Origin: Priapulus caudatus
Lineage: Eukaryota > Priapulida > Priapulimorpha > Priapulimorphida > Priapulidae
Direction: 5' to 3'
Assembly: GCF_000485595.1 (NCBI RefSeq)
Contig: NW_014577260.1
Coordinates: 96,996-124,495, forward strand
Length of the DNA stretch: 27,500 bases
The notes under the pieces are model-generated. The model had not been told where the DNA came from. It saw nothing but the letters and a program-made list of their open reading frames with translations, and searched no databases. This document shows positions 9,858 through 19,280 of the stretch, one piece after another. The translations under genes and the position numbers were made by a program. Numbering within the stretch: position 1 is the stretch's first letter; every line of letters starts with the position of its first letter.

Positions 9858-10010
9858 TTTGCATCATTCCTTGATATACGCAAAGTCCTGTGCATCACAG
9901 TTGATGATACACAGAAATCTGGCATCACTTCGTGATACATAAGGTGCCTAAAGTGGATTTGCGCCCTAAAGAGGTAGGTAAAGGAAAAAAGAAAAAAAGG
10001 GTGAAATAAG

Positions 10011-10083
10011 TTCCCCAGCTGGGACTCGAACCCAGAATCCAGGTGTAGCATACGGATGTTGTACTGATGAGCCCATTGCCGCC
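10011..10083 (-). mobile_element. tRNA-derived SINE head
   Basis: On the minus strand, GGCGGCAATGGGCTCATCAG begins a tRNA-like unit. A full B box, GGTTCGAGTCC, lies at 10032-10022 inside a perfect 5-bp T stem (CTGGG / CCCAG). GCTCATCAGTACAACATCC is a worn A-box/D-arm. The unit ends CCCAGCTGGGGAA, as in many invertebrate tRNA-derived SINEs. The 5' end cannot pair with the 3' end as an acceptor stem, so this is not a working tRNA gene. Downstream on the minus strand come a pyrimidine run and the AT-rich block, which may be its body and tail. Confidence 0.7.
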
Positions 10084-10339
10084 ATTACGTTTATACACCA
10101 TGCGATTCAGCACGTGATGTTGTGTGTACGTACGTGAGCGCCATCTATTAATCAATAGAATTTTCTTATGATGTTTAAACTTTTTAACTTTTTAAAATTT
10201 TTGTTTGAGCCAGAACCACCTCCCAGACGTGCTGATTCAAAAAATTTCTTTAGTTTTCCTCTAGGCTGCGGAGTTCTCTAGTTATGCGCGAACACACTAA
10301 CTCGGCTGAACAACTTTACATAATAGATATTAATAGGAA
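10084..10339. other. Unique AT-rich DNA
   Basis: No gene or repeat recognised. Confidence 0.5.
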
Positions 10340-10416
10340 TAGTATCAATAGTATCCATAGTATCCATAGTATCCCATAGTATCCATAGTATCCATAGTAT
10401 CCATAGTATCCATAGT
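10335..10416 (+). repeat. 9-bp minisatellite (TATCCATAG)n, left part
   Basis: About eight units of TATCCATAG, one with an extra C. The array is split by the hAT-like element and resumes at 13069-13091. Confidence 0.95.
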
Positions 10417-10455
10417 CAGGGGCGGCGCCAGGGTATTTTCTTAGGGGGGGCGAAA

Positions 10456-10605
10456 CCAGGGGCGTGTACAGGAGCACGCGAAGGGGGGGTCTGGGGGCTC
10501 TCCCCAGGAAATTTTTGAAAATTAAAGACCCCCTCAGATGCGTTTTCTGCGCGAGCAGGGGGGGTCCGGACCCCCTGGACACCCCCCCCCTGTACACGCC
10601 CCTGG
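10456..10605. mobile_element. MITE, G/C-run family A, copy 2 (complete)
   Basis: A perfect 17-bp terminal inverted repeat: CCAGGGGCGTGTACAGG at 10456-10472 and its inverse CCTGTACACGCCCCTGG at 10589-10605. The interior matches the copy at 2199-2351. No clear target-site duplication was seen. Long G and C runs give it quadruplex potential. It sits inside the left end of the hAT-like element. Confidence 0.85.
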
Positions 10606-10651
10606 GAACTGTAGACTGATACCGTGTGCGCTTGCACTGACGGGTGGAGTC

Positions 10652-11577
10652 CAGGGGTAGATTCATGATTCATCAAGCTGCGTACGCAAAATATTTTGCG
10701 TAAATCTTGTGTACGCAATCGACGTTGCTTAGTTGCGATTCATCAACACAGCTATTTAGTAAATTTTCGTATGATTTCGCGTACGCAAGCGAGGCCGTTT
10801 TAGGTGCGATTCATCAAGCTAAAATTTACGTAAACCTTTGCGTAAATTTACACGAGCTGACTAGGTGCCGTAAACCACTCGAAATTTCCGCAGGTGTTTC
10901 CAGCATACCGCAGCATGCATTATTTTATTGAGAAAACATTATAAAGTTACTACTCAACTAAAAATAATAAATAATTACCATACTACACAGACAGGCGGCG
11001 CCTTTGACGCTTTTTTTGTCATAGCTTGGCATTGTTTTCGTTATAAGCGAGTTCGTAGTTAGCCGTGTACGTGCACACGCACGCACTTGTACGTGCACAC
11101 AAGCACGCACGTGTACGTACACACGCACGCACGCACGCCCGTGTACGTACGCAAGCACGCACGTGTACGTGCACACACACGCACGCACGTGTACGTGCAC
11201 ACGCACGCACGCACGCACGCGTACGTGTCGCTGCTTTCATCGAGTGTTGAACACAATCATACAAACGAAAATGAGGACAACTATCACATCCCCAGCACTC
11301 CTGTAGACAGCTAGAGGCCATATGGTTTACATACAAGAGAGGCGTCAGTTTGGTTCCTATGGTATGTGTCGCACAGTGTGATTGGTTTATGCTAGGTACG
11401 CCCCTCAACAGCCAGCAGCTACGATGGCGTAGTGGATTTACACTGGAATTCATCAACATTTGCGTACGCAGGTGCTACGCTGCGTTGATGAATCGCACCT
11501 ACGAGCTTGGCGTACGTACTTCGTAGAAACTCTGTGTACGCAATACACTTTGCGCAACGTTGATGAATTCGGCCCCA
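10652..11577. mobile_element. Candidate MITE B with TTCATCAA / TGCGTACGCA subterminal repeats
   Basis: Edges are approximate. The left edge is GGGGTAGATTCATGATTCATCAA-like and the right edge is TTGATGAATTCGGCCCC, an imperfect inverted pair. ATTCATCAA recurs at about 10667, 10739, 10809 and 11449 in direct orientation, and as TTGATGAAT at about 11484 and 11559 inverted. TGCGTACGCA or GTACGCAA follows most copies. Clustered subterminal motifs at both ends are typical of transposase-binding sites. No coding capacity was seen. Confidence 0.5.
11055..11228. repeat. GTAC/GCAC alternating purine-pyrimidine minisatellite
   Basis: Repeated blocks of GTGTACGTGCACACGCACGC with length variation. Nearly every step alternates purine and pyrimidine, so it has Z-DNA potential. 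The Arg/Thr/His/Cys open frames across it are artefacts. Confidence 0.9.
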
Positions 11578-11800
11578 GGGGCCCGCCTTAGTGCCCTGGG
11601 GGTCAGCGGGCAGAGCCCCTGGCAGGGGTCCGGGGAAGCTCTCACAGTTTAGCTAATCAAAGCCCTCAAATTGCTGACAAAAAAAAATGTGCAGGAACAA
11701 GGAGCAACATATACCAATGAGATGAAACCCCGCGGGGGAGGACTCACCCCACATTATGTGTAGGTATCTGTATTGCCACTGCGAAGTTAAAAATAGGGGG
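11578..11800. other. Internal hAT-like element sequence
   Basis: G/C-run-rich start (CCCTGGGGGTCAGCGGGCAG) then unique sequence. No gene recognised. Confidence 0.5.
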
Positions 11801-11995
11801 GGGCGCTCTGGAACTAACTCAGACCTGAAAATGGTGGTCTCTGGAACTAATGTTTGTTGAATTTGGTATGCTCTGGAACCGGCTATGTTCGAAAATGGGG
11901 GTCTCCGGAACTAGCTAGGATTTTCGTTTGAAATTCAATGCTTATGAAACTGGACACGTTTTAAAACGAGGGGGGTCTCCGGAACTGTGGAGGGA
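11801..11995 (+). repeat. Diverged repeats centred on CTCTGGAACTA / CTCCGGAACTA
   Basis: Five copies of CTCTGGAAC or CTCCGGAAC at about 11808, 11838, 11870, 11905 and 11977, each followed by A/T-rich sequence and often a GAAAATGG or GGGGGTCTC block. One similar block, TGCTCTGGAACC, is at 20262 within the smaller hAT-type MITE, suggesting a relationship between the two elements. Confidence 0.65.
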
Positions 11996-12090
11996 AGCAG
12001 TGATTTGCTTTAAAATCTATGCTGTAGCACTTGAACCAATAATTCTTGTATTATGTAGAGGCGAGAAAAACATGACCCGGAGAGAGATGA

Positions 12091-12140
12091 ACGCACGCAC
12101 ACGCACACGCACACACACACACACGCACGCATACACACAC
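12091..12140. repeat. (CA)n microsatellite, short
   Basis: ACGCACACGCACACACAC-type run within the hAT-like element. Confidence 0.9.
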
Positions 12141-12333
12141 TAACTAAAACTAGACAGAGGGCACTCACGGAGAGAGCATACCTCCGCCAGTGACATACGC
12201 CATACGCCATACGACTCACGAACACACGAATAACCCACGATATACGCCAGCGTACATGTATGCTCGCTCCGCCCTCAGTCAGCAGCAGCCGTGCTGGCTG
12301 GCTCGCCTCGCTGACGCGCTAATATCAATCGCG

Positions 12334-12334
<1 letters not shown>

Positions 12335-12416
<82 letters not shown>

Positions 12417-12428
12417 ACCCCACACCAC

Positions 12429-12500
<72 letters not shown>
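12335..12500. repeat. (CA)n microsatellite, long
   Basis: Over 160 bp of CA, interrupted by CACCCCACACC and ACATACACATAC. The Thr-His and Cys-Val frames are artefacts. Confidence 0.97.
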
Positions 12501-12504
<4 letters not shown>

Positions 12505-12885
12505 CGTGTACACGAACGCACAGACCCGATCACATAACCTCCCTCCACTCCGTGGGCGAGGTAAAATAAGAATAGCATGTAGAGTATTATTAGAGGTCAG
12601 TCTGAATGTTGTAATTATAATTTATAAGTTGTTAACACCTCACTCAAGTGTGCCTACCTTTCCGCCGGGAAACAGCATCATCGACAAATGATGGTCCCAA
12701 CTTGGGACTCCCAAGGAAATAACACCTTGACATCGATTATCAAATTAAGCACAGGTTTTATATGGATTGAATTTCGACACTTAATTTTAGATTTTTCGAG
12801 AAAGTGGTCCAGCTTGTAGGCTACATCACTCATTTTTGGGCGATCCCCCTATTATTGTGCAAGATCTTCTTCTTCTTTACCTTTT

Positions 12886-12934
12886 CTTGCAAATGATGAG
12901 GGGTGACCCCCACCCCACCATCATTTGCAAGACA
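12886..12934. repeat. Hairpin with 13-bp arms near the hAT-like right end
   Basis: CTTGCAAATGATG and CATCATTTGCAAG are exact inverses around a G/C-rich spacer (AGGGGTGACCCCCACCCCAC). Confidence 0.85.
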
Positions 12935-12946
12935 TTTGCAAGATGT

Positions 12947-13016
12947 TTCTTTTTCTTTTTCTTCTTCTTCTTTTCCTTTTCCTTTTCTTTTTCTTCTTCT
13001 TTCCTTTTTCTTGCAA
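12947..13016. repeat. (CTT/TTTC)n pyrimidine tract
   Basis: A run of TTTCTTTTTCTTCTTCTTC-type sequence inside the right end of the hAT-like element. Confidence 0.9.
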
Positions 13017-13068
13017 ATTATAGGGGGGGGGCGACCGCCCCCCCTGCCCCCCCTGTGGCGCCGCCCTG

Positions 13069-13091
13069 TCCATAGTATCCATAGTATCCAT
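13069..13091 (+). repeat. 9-bp minisatellite, right part
   Basis: TCCATAGTATCCATAGTATC units continue the array interrupted at 10416, directly followed by the TAG trinucleotide array. Confidence 0.9.
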
Positions 13092-13094
13092 AGT

Positions 13095-13151
<57 letters not shown>

Positions 13152-13152
13152 C

Positions 13153-13187
<35 letters not shown>

Positions 13188-13953
13188 TAGGCTAGTAGTA
13201 ATAGTAGTTTCAGCAGTAGAAGCAGCAGCAGCAGTAGCAGCAGCAGTAGCAGCAGCAGTAGCAGCAGTAGCAGTAGCAACAACAGTAGCAGCAACAGTAG
13301 TAGCAGCAGTAGCAGCAGCAGTAGCAGCAGTAGCAGTAGTAACAACAGTAGCAGCAGCAGTAGTATTAACAGCAGTAGCAGCATCAGTAGTAGTAGTAAC
13401 AGCAGTAACAGCAGTAGTAGTAGTAACAGCAGTAGCAGCAGTAGCAGCAGTAGTAGTAGTAACATCAGTAACAGCAGTAGTAGTAGTAACAGCAGTAGCA
13501 GCAGTAGCAGCAGTAGTAGTAGTAGTAACAGTAGTAGCAGCAGTAGTAGTAACAGCAGTAACAGCAGTAGTAGTAGTAACAGCAGTAGCAGCAGCAGTAG
13601 CAGCATTAGTAGTAGTAGCACCAACAGGATCAGCAGTAGTAGTAGTAGCAGTAGCAGCAGCAGTAGCAGTTGTAGTAGTAGTAACAGTAGTAGCAGCAGT
13701 AGTAGTAGTAACAGCAGTAGCCGCAGTAGTAGTAGTAACAGCAATAGCAGCAGTAGTAGTAGCAGCACCAACAGCATCATCAGTAGTAGTAGTAGCAGTA
13801 GCAGCAACAGTAGCAATAGCAGCAGTAGCAGCAGTAGCAGCAGTAGCAGCAGCAGTAGTAGTAGTAGCAGTAGCAGCAGCAGTAGCAGCAGCAGTAGCAG
13901 TAGTAGTAGTAGCAGTAGCCGTAGTAGCAGTAGCAGCAGTAGCAGCAGCAGCC
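13092..13953 (+). repeat. (TAG/CAG/AAC)n trinucleotide array with higher-order periods
   Basis: About 860 bp of near-perfect 3-bp register made of AGT, AGC and AAC steps. Blocks recur at 63 bp (13424 and 13487) and at 147 bp (AGCACCAACAG at 13617 and 13764), so the array grew by copying multi-unit segments. On the minus strand one register reads as hundreds of Leu codons without a stop; I treat this as a repeat artefact, not a protein. Confidence 0.95.
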
Positions 13954-14224
13954 GCGTAGTTGCGCCTACGAGCTTGTGGATACCGACCCGCAGTCTCTTC
14001 GTGTGTAAAAAAATCGTTGGTCTATCCCTCGTCGCGGGTGATTTTTCAGAAACGTCCGGACGGTGTAGAAGATCTGAAAGAATCAACAGAAAACCATCCG
14101 CGCGGCCTATTTACCGAGCGGTCATCTTTTTGTTTGCGCGCACCGAGATGCGAGCGGGTCAACCGCGGTATAGCAAGAGCGCGCCACCGTCTGTAGACCA
14201 GCGACGGGATTATCGCCTGATTTT
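13954..14224. other. Unique spacer between inverted trinucleotide arrays
   Basis: About 270 bp of CpG-containing unique DNA, open in one frame on each strand, each running outward into a poly-Leu repeat. No family resemblance is recognised. Confidence 0.5.
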
Positions 14225-14335
14225 GCTGCTGCTACTGCTTCTACTGCTGCTCCTGCTGCTGCTGCTTCTGCTACTGATACTACTGCTACTACTACTGCTC
14301 CTGCTTTTGCTCCTGCTGCTGCTTGAGCTGCTGCT

Positions 14336-14366
<31 letters not shown>

Positions 14367-14455
14367 CTATTACTACTACTACTGTTGCTGCTGCTGCTAC
14401 TGCTACTACGACTACTGTTGCTGCTGCTGCTGCTACTACTACTATACTGTTTACG
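14225..14455 (-). repeat. (CTG/CTA)n trinucleotide array, inverse of 13092-13953
   Basis: CTGCTGCTACTGCTTCTACT-type repeats: the complement of the left array, so the two arrays face each other as a very long imperfect inverted repeat. Confidence 0.95.
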
Positions 14456-14459
14456 CTAG

Positions 14460-14810
14460 CTGTAATTACGGGCGAATTATTGACTTTATCGATGCATGAT
14501 TTTCGTCATCGTCCGTTCCAGACGTGGCGAGCGATGGGAGAGAGAGGGGGGGGGGACGTCGACTATGCGTGTTTCGTCACTCGGGCCTCTCCATGCCTTG
14601 CGGTTTACGCGGGGAGAGAGAGTTGATGTTTTCTGTCTGGAAACATCGAGCAATTACGACTCCGCTCGCGAAACCTCCCGCCCTTACCAGCGACGGGGAA
14701 TATGCGGTTGTACGCACCATAATACTGATGGGCGTAAGTAATAACGAAGGTGGGGGTCGATGCGCGCGGGGGTGGGGAAAATATTTTGAAATTATTTATT
14801 ACCGATAGCT
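14460..14810. other. Unique DNA, no gene recognised
   Basis: Contains a short G run (about 14547-14556). Overlapping open frames at 14496-14808 show no recognisable motif. Confidence 0.5.
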
Positions 14811-14817
14811 ATAGGCC

Positions 14818-14932
14818 CTACCGATACCAACACCGATACCGATACTGATGCCAATACTAACACCGGTACCGATACTAACACCGATACCGATACTAACACC
14901 GATACCGATACCGATACCAATACCGTAGTTAG
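14818..14932 (+). repeat. (ACCGAT)n hexamer array with ACTAAC variants
   Basis: ACCGATACCGATACTAACACC-like units; some CGAT steps are replaced by ACTAAC, giving a mixed 6/12/18-bp periodicity. Confidence 0.9.
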
Positions 14933-15675
14933 TGAAGTTTGATTATAGTGAGTGAAATGTTATGACGCTACTAGTTTACATACTCACGATGGTCCCATCA
15001 GAAACATGTCTTATCGCACTACTGTTAACGGCCTCTCTCGTTAAAATCCCCTCATAAAATGAGATAAAATTGCATGAATATATAAACAATTATAGCAGAA
15101 TTGACGATGCGTCACCAGTAAAGAGATCTTTAAAAAAAACTAACACATGCGGCTCTCGGCGTAGGTGATATATACAGGTCATGAAAATAATGTTTCGCGT
15201 GTTTGTGTGTGAAGCATCGTAAAAGTCGTGTTTATTTTTTAAGTGTTCAATATTTATTGAGTTACATTATAATTACATACACAGTTTCGGTGAAAACTAC
15301 TTCGAAGGACTTTCACGTATGCAATAATTTGCAGCGAATAATTCATACATAATTAAGCCTCATTAGTGCGCGTTGAATAATTAAGCAACTCGTGTGATTG
15401 CACATTGTTGTTACAGAATTTAGGTTTGTAAACACCAAGAGTGCCATAAATTCACACCATAAAACTCGCGCCATATTATGCCAGTGAAGGCTAACGCGCC
15501 TCGGTTCATCGATAGGTGTCTTGTAATCGCACGATCTCGAATGTTAACGAACCTCTGCATTTCTGCAGCCAGTCGTAGGTAGCTGGCGTATAATACAGGC
15601 CGTGACTGCACACCAACCCCGCATCCAACGAATCCACGCTCGTGCAATCTGAACAGCTCGCATCTCTTTGAACTA
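14933..15675. other. AT-rich unique DNA, no gene recognised
   Basis: Nothing supported beyond short chance frames. Confidence 0.5.
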
Positions 15676-15850
15676 CGCGGTCTCTCTCTCTCTCACTCTT
15701 TCTCCGTTCTCTCTCTCTCATCCTCTCTGTCTGTCTTTTTCTTTTTCTCGTTCTCTTTCTCTCTCTCTCTTCTCTGTCTGTCTGTCTCTCTCTCTCTCTT
15801 CTCTGTCTGTCTCTCTTTCTCCCCTCTATTTCTCTCGCTCCCCCTCTATC

Positions 15851-15881
<31 letters not shown>

Positions 15882-15883
15882 TG

Positions 15884-15952
<69 letters not shown>

Positions 15953-16011
15953 TGATCCTCTATGTCTGTCTCTCACTGTCCTCTCTCTTCTCCACATATA
16001 ATCTTTTTCCT

Positions 16012-16052
<41 letters not shown>
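15676..16052 (+). repeat. (CT)n pyrimidine tract
   Basis: About 375 bp dominated by CTCTCT with CTGT and TTTC interruptions. The Ser/Leu frames on plus and Glu/Arg frames on minus are artefacts of the tract. Confidence 0.95.
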
Positions 16053-16690
16053 ACTCGTTCTCTATCGACAGTCCTCTAACGCTAATTGCTGGCGTACGTA
16101 CCCCCATCATTCTCAGATCTTTGCTCAACGACACGCAATCGAACGACTGCGCCCCGTGCATGTCCGTAACCCCGTCCGTCATTATTTCCGCATCACGGGA
16201 TCATTGCGGCGCGCAGATAAACGCGCCCCGCGCTCGTGTGCGCTAAAGCCCAGCAGCACCGGCGGGCCTTAGAATCGCCACCTAATGAACTATTTCGGTT
16301 GACAACGTTGCGGCGTTATCGCCAGTACTGCGGCTGCGTGCAGCAGCCACGCTGCGCACGCCACGTGCCGGCGGACGGGAGCGACTCTGACGGATGCGGG
16401 CGCGTGCGGGGAACTCCGTGCGCGCGCCACGCGAGCCGCCATACACACGCACGCAGCCGTAGCAGCAGCAGCAGTAGCGGCAGCAGCAGCGTCGGAGACG
16501 ACGGCATTGGCAGTGGCAGCGACGCAGTTGTTACGGGAGAGCACGTTGAGTGTTTTGTAACAGGAACCTGGTGGGGCTGATTGATACGTAAAGTTGCAGG
16601 GATTGCACCTGCCTGCTTGCTTCGTGTTCGTGCAAACCGGCGACTCGTGTTGAACACGATACGTTTGGCACGGTTCGAGTAAGACTAACA
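16053..16690. other. CpG-rich, promoter-like DNA
   Basis: CpG dinucleotides are frequent, particularly at 16140-16500, with a short CAG/CGG-type run at about 16458-16485. Open frames on both strands (plus 16236-16580; minus 16290-16691) are Ala, Ser, Arg and Cys rich and I recognise no domain in them. The position just upstream of the candidate 5' exon suggests a CpG-type promoter, which is inference. Confidence 0.35.
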
Positions 16691-16699
16691 TAGCGAGAG

Positions 16700-17128
16700 A
16701 AAAGGAGAGAGAGAGCGCGCGCGCGGTGGAGAGAAACAGTTCGTTTCCTGCCTGGTTTCATTTGGTGAGAGAAGAGCGGAGGGAGATAGTTATTTTTACA
16801 CAGTTAACGCGACTAGTGTGAGAAGATAGTGTGTACGTAACTGTACCTGTAGTGTGTGCTGCCCGCAAACAACTAACGCCTACTGATCAATCGATGTCCA
16901 GCGAGTCTTGAATGTGAGTGGATTCCGGATTGTATCGCGCACAGTAGCCGGGTTTTGACGCCGCGTTGGAGAGCGTGAGGCCTGCGGGAGAAAGTGCTAC
17001 ACCGTGGCTGTCTCAGCCCGTGTTATCCGCCGAGTGTGGGCCAGCTGACTGTGAAAATACGGTGTTTGTACTGGCTTCGCGATCACACGGTGAGGCGACC
17101 TCTCTGGGAGACGGCGACGGCTTCAAAG
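16700..17128 (+). other. Candidate 5' non-coding exon ending in a consensus splice donor
   Basis: At 17128 the sequence reads TTCAAAG|GTAAGT, a perfect extended donor. No ATG-initiated frame crosses the donor; frames there open only from TTG or GTG, so if it is an exon it is probably untranslated leader. The left edge is unknown. The CpG-rich stretch upstream and GA repeats near 16700 would suit a promoter. RNA data would be needed to support it. Confidence 0.3.
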
Positions 17129-17700
17129 GTAAGTTTACGATTATCCAATCCCTCTTGTCTGGGCGCGAGAAACAGCACGCGATGTTTAGTAAGAGCCCGG
17201 GGCGCAACTACTACTACAAGTGGTGGCCCAAGCCTAGTTTAGCACATATGCGAAAACATTGCGGGGATCCCAAACTATCCTTTATCTCAAGTGTGAGGTC
17301 ATGCGCTATTGTCCACGTACGAGTCTTTTCCCTCCACCTGCCTGTCACCCTGCACGTATTAACTAACCGTTCGCAAACGGGCGAGAGGTGAAATCGTGAA
17401 GATGCAAAAGTTACAAACTACGCAACAGAGTCATGACGATAACGTCTTGATGAACCGATATAGGAAGCCAGCTGTTCTGCAGTTTGTCAGAGGATTGCAC
17501 CTGTGACAACATATCACAGGGCTCTGCTAGCTTATAGCGGCAACTTGCACTGGAAAAGAATTAACGTAACATGACACTGACACAACTGTAACAACGAAAA
17601 TGTTACTTACAAATTACAGTAACTAAGAAAAACTTGGAGTAACATCGACGACTGGCCAACTGAGAGAGGGTAACGATTGCATCTCTGGGTATATGTTCTT
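17129..17700. other. Unique DNA, possible intron
   Basis: No gene recognised. It would be intronic if the donor at 17128 is used. Confidence 0.4.
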
Positions 17701-17707
17701 CGTGCAG

Positions 17708-17855
17708 TGCAGTGCAGCTACTACACTGCGACACGAATCAATTCCGATGCTCGTTGCTGATGAAGCCATTACGGGGAATATTGTTGTGGGTAATCAACAA
17801 GATGAACTCGAGTACATTCGATCGAAGGCGACGACTAACCCCCGAGGCCTGCGAG
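17708..17855 (+). CDS. Candidate internal exon, function unknown
   Basis: TTCTTCGTGCAG ending at 17707 is an acceptable acceptor, and GCGAG|GTGAGA at 17855 is a reasonable donor. Between them one frame is open and protein-like (LRHESIPMLVADEAITGNIV, then QQDELEYIRSKATTN). The same frame stays open past the donor to a stop at about 17906. No domain recognised. The open length is short enough to be chance. Confidence 0.18.
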
Positions 17856-18045
17856 GTGAGAGCCTCCGACGGCAATTGAATTACGAGGAATTTACACCTC
17901 GTCTATGATTTGACGCGATTCAGCGGTGTGAGGTGTTTTCTCGGCATGCATCGCACTGTAAGCAGCAGTCGTCTACGCTCCTCGTGTGCTGGTTCCATTA
18001 TCTTATATTTTGTACGTTTGTTACGTTTGTTAGCGCCCACGTTCG

Positions 18046-18145
18046 CGCGGTGGGTGCGTGTCTGTGTGTCTGTGTGTCTGCGCGCGTGCGTGCCTGTGTA
18101 CGTAAGTACGCGAGTGCGTGCATGCATGCTTGTGCGCGTGTGTTA
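18046..18145. repeat. GTGT/GCGT-rich microsatellite
   Basis: Alternating GTGTCTGTGTGTCTGCGCGC sequence, moderately interrupted. Confidence 0.8.
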
Positions 18146-18299
18146 GCGACAAAGTGTTTGAGACGGAGCGAATAAAAAGATGCCAAAGAATGTCAAATTA
18201 ACACGACGAGGAATAACGCAACAATAGCGCAAACAAATTAACGCGAGACAAAAGGAACTACTGTAGTAGCAAGCGCGAAAATGGGCAGATGAATGAGAA

Positions 18300-18375
18300 A
18301 GCGAGACCGAGAGAGATAGTGGCAGAGGGAGAGAGAAGAGAGAGTGGGAGAAAGAGAGAGAGAGAGAAAGGGAAG
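18300..18375. repeat. (GA)n-rich tract
   Basis: GAGAGAAGAGAGAGTGGGAG-type run. Confidence 0.85.
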
Positions 18376-18945
18376 TGATAAGGAGGCAGTAATAACGTCT
18401 CTAGACTGTTGCTACACGCGTGCCCTTACGTGCTTCCTTCACGAACCTTCCTACGCCCTTCCCCTCACAGACGCGCGACGAGGCAGCCTTTCACCGGTAG
18501 ACTGGCATTCTTCAGCCTTTCCCCGTTTGAATCTCTGGCATCGCCGCTAATGCTTCTAAATGTTCGACGAGCGTCGCGACTGCGCACGCGCGCACACGTG
18601 CTCCATATTTGCCTGGCCGCGAACGTGCGTGTTGACTCAGTCGCGCCACAGCCGGCGCAACATGAAATTTTTATTCCTTATTGAAGACTGAATACCGTCA
18701 TCGCGCTGCGGCGGCAGCGGCGGCGCAATTTCGTACTTAACTGATCGAATATTTTGTTTGAATTTTGCTAGTATTGCTTGAACAACACTAACAACATGGC
18801 AGTTCATGCAAGATGCGATCCGGCTCTAATGCTTGCAGTATATAATTATGGGTGGGAATCTGACCAGGAAAGTGTGAAGATGCGACTGAATAGATATGTG
18901 CAGATGGGGTGGGAATGAGACCAGAGGGTTGAAAGATGAGCCAGA
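18376..18945. other. Unique DNA, no gene recognised
   Basis: A short GGC repeat (about 18705-18725). Open frames have no recognisable motif. Confidence 0.5.
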
Positions 18946-19280
18946 GGTCGGATGTACCCTAAGCTTCAGCTTTGAGCCTAAGCGGCACTCCGGGTTGAAC
19001 GCGGCGCGTTCGGCTATATCGCATCCCGGGCTCGGGCAGTACCGCCCTTATTGCCCGTGCTGAGTTTTCACGCACGCCTTGCCGCGGGCGCTTTTCACAG
19101 ACGCGTTTCATCTGCGAATGCAAAGCAAATACATACTCGCTGGCGCGTTTCGCGCCCGCGCGAGAAGTTGCGAGCGCAGAGTCGAGTTGCATGCCGCCTA
19201 GACGAAGAGCGATTCTCTCGCTCGTCGGAGAGAGAAAGAAAAAAAACGCCGCTCGCCTTTTTTTACTTTTGAGTGACGCC
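18946..19280. promoter_or_regulatory. CpG-rich patch with E2F-like motif
   Basis: TTTCGCGC (19148-19155) matches the E2F consensus, and ATGCAAAGCAAAT at about 19119 resembles octamer motifs. CpG density is high. Neighbouring open frames on both strands are not recognisable. The promoter role is a guess from composition. Confidence 0.2.

Larger units (their letters stand above)
9638..9974. mobile_element. Palindromic (foldback) MITE with internal telomeric repeats, 9-bp target-site duplication
   Basis: The 319-bp element (9647-9965) starts GGTGCAAATCCACTTTAGGC and ends with the near-exact inverse, ...GTGGATTTGCGCC. Arms of about 135-145 bp pair over almost their whole length, sharing TATCACGAAGTGATG, AGATTTCTGTGTATCATCAA and GGAATGATGCAAAAACCCTA. 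The duplication CTAAAGAGG is at 9638-9646 and 9966-9974. The paralogous block at 9184-9215 has a single CTAAAGAGG, so the empty site is in the same window. Long terminal inverted repeats with a 9-bp duplication fit Mutator-like elements best. No transposase is encoded. Both arms reach the centre through CCCTAA / TTAGGG repeats. Confidence 0.9.
10417..13068. mobile_element. Large non-autonomous hAT-like element with nested insertions
   Basis: The left terminus is CAGGGGCGGCGCCAGGG (10417) and the right terminus is ...TGGCGCCGCCCTG (13068), an inverted repeat of about 13 bp with one extra G on the left. TCCATAGT flanks it at 10409-10416 and 13069-13076, the 8-bp duplication length typical of hAT. 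Because the target is a 9-bp tandem repeat, that match alone is weak, but CAGGG...CCCTG ends are also hAT-type. There is no transposase open frame. The interior holds MITE A copy 2, a second MITE, Z-type GTAC/GCAC repeats, diverged CTCTGGAAC repeats, CA arrays and a CTT-rich tract near the right end. Confidence 0.7.

Noticed and set aside
10011-10083. Functional tRNA gene
   Set aside because: The T arm and B box are intact, but the acceptor ends do not pair and the A box is degraded; a SINE head explains it better.
13094-14086. 330-codon poly-Leu open frame on the minus strand
   Set aside because: It is a translation of a trinucleotide array; only the first 45 or so codons are non-repetitive and they match nothing I recognise.
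15506-15997. Arg/Glu-rich 163-codon frame on the minus strand resembling an RS/RE-domain protein
   Set aside because: It is the CT tract read in complement; the non-repetitive ends have no recognisable domain.
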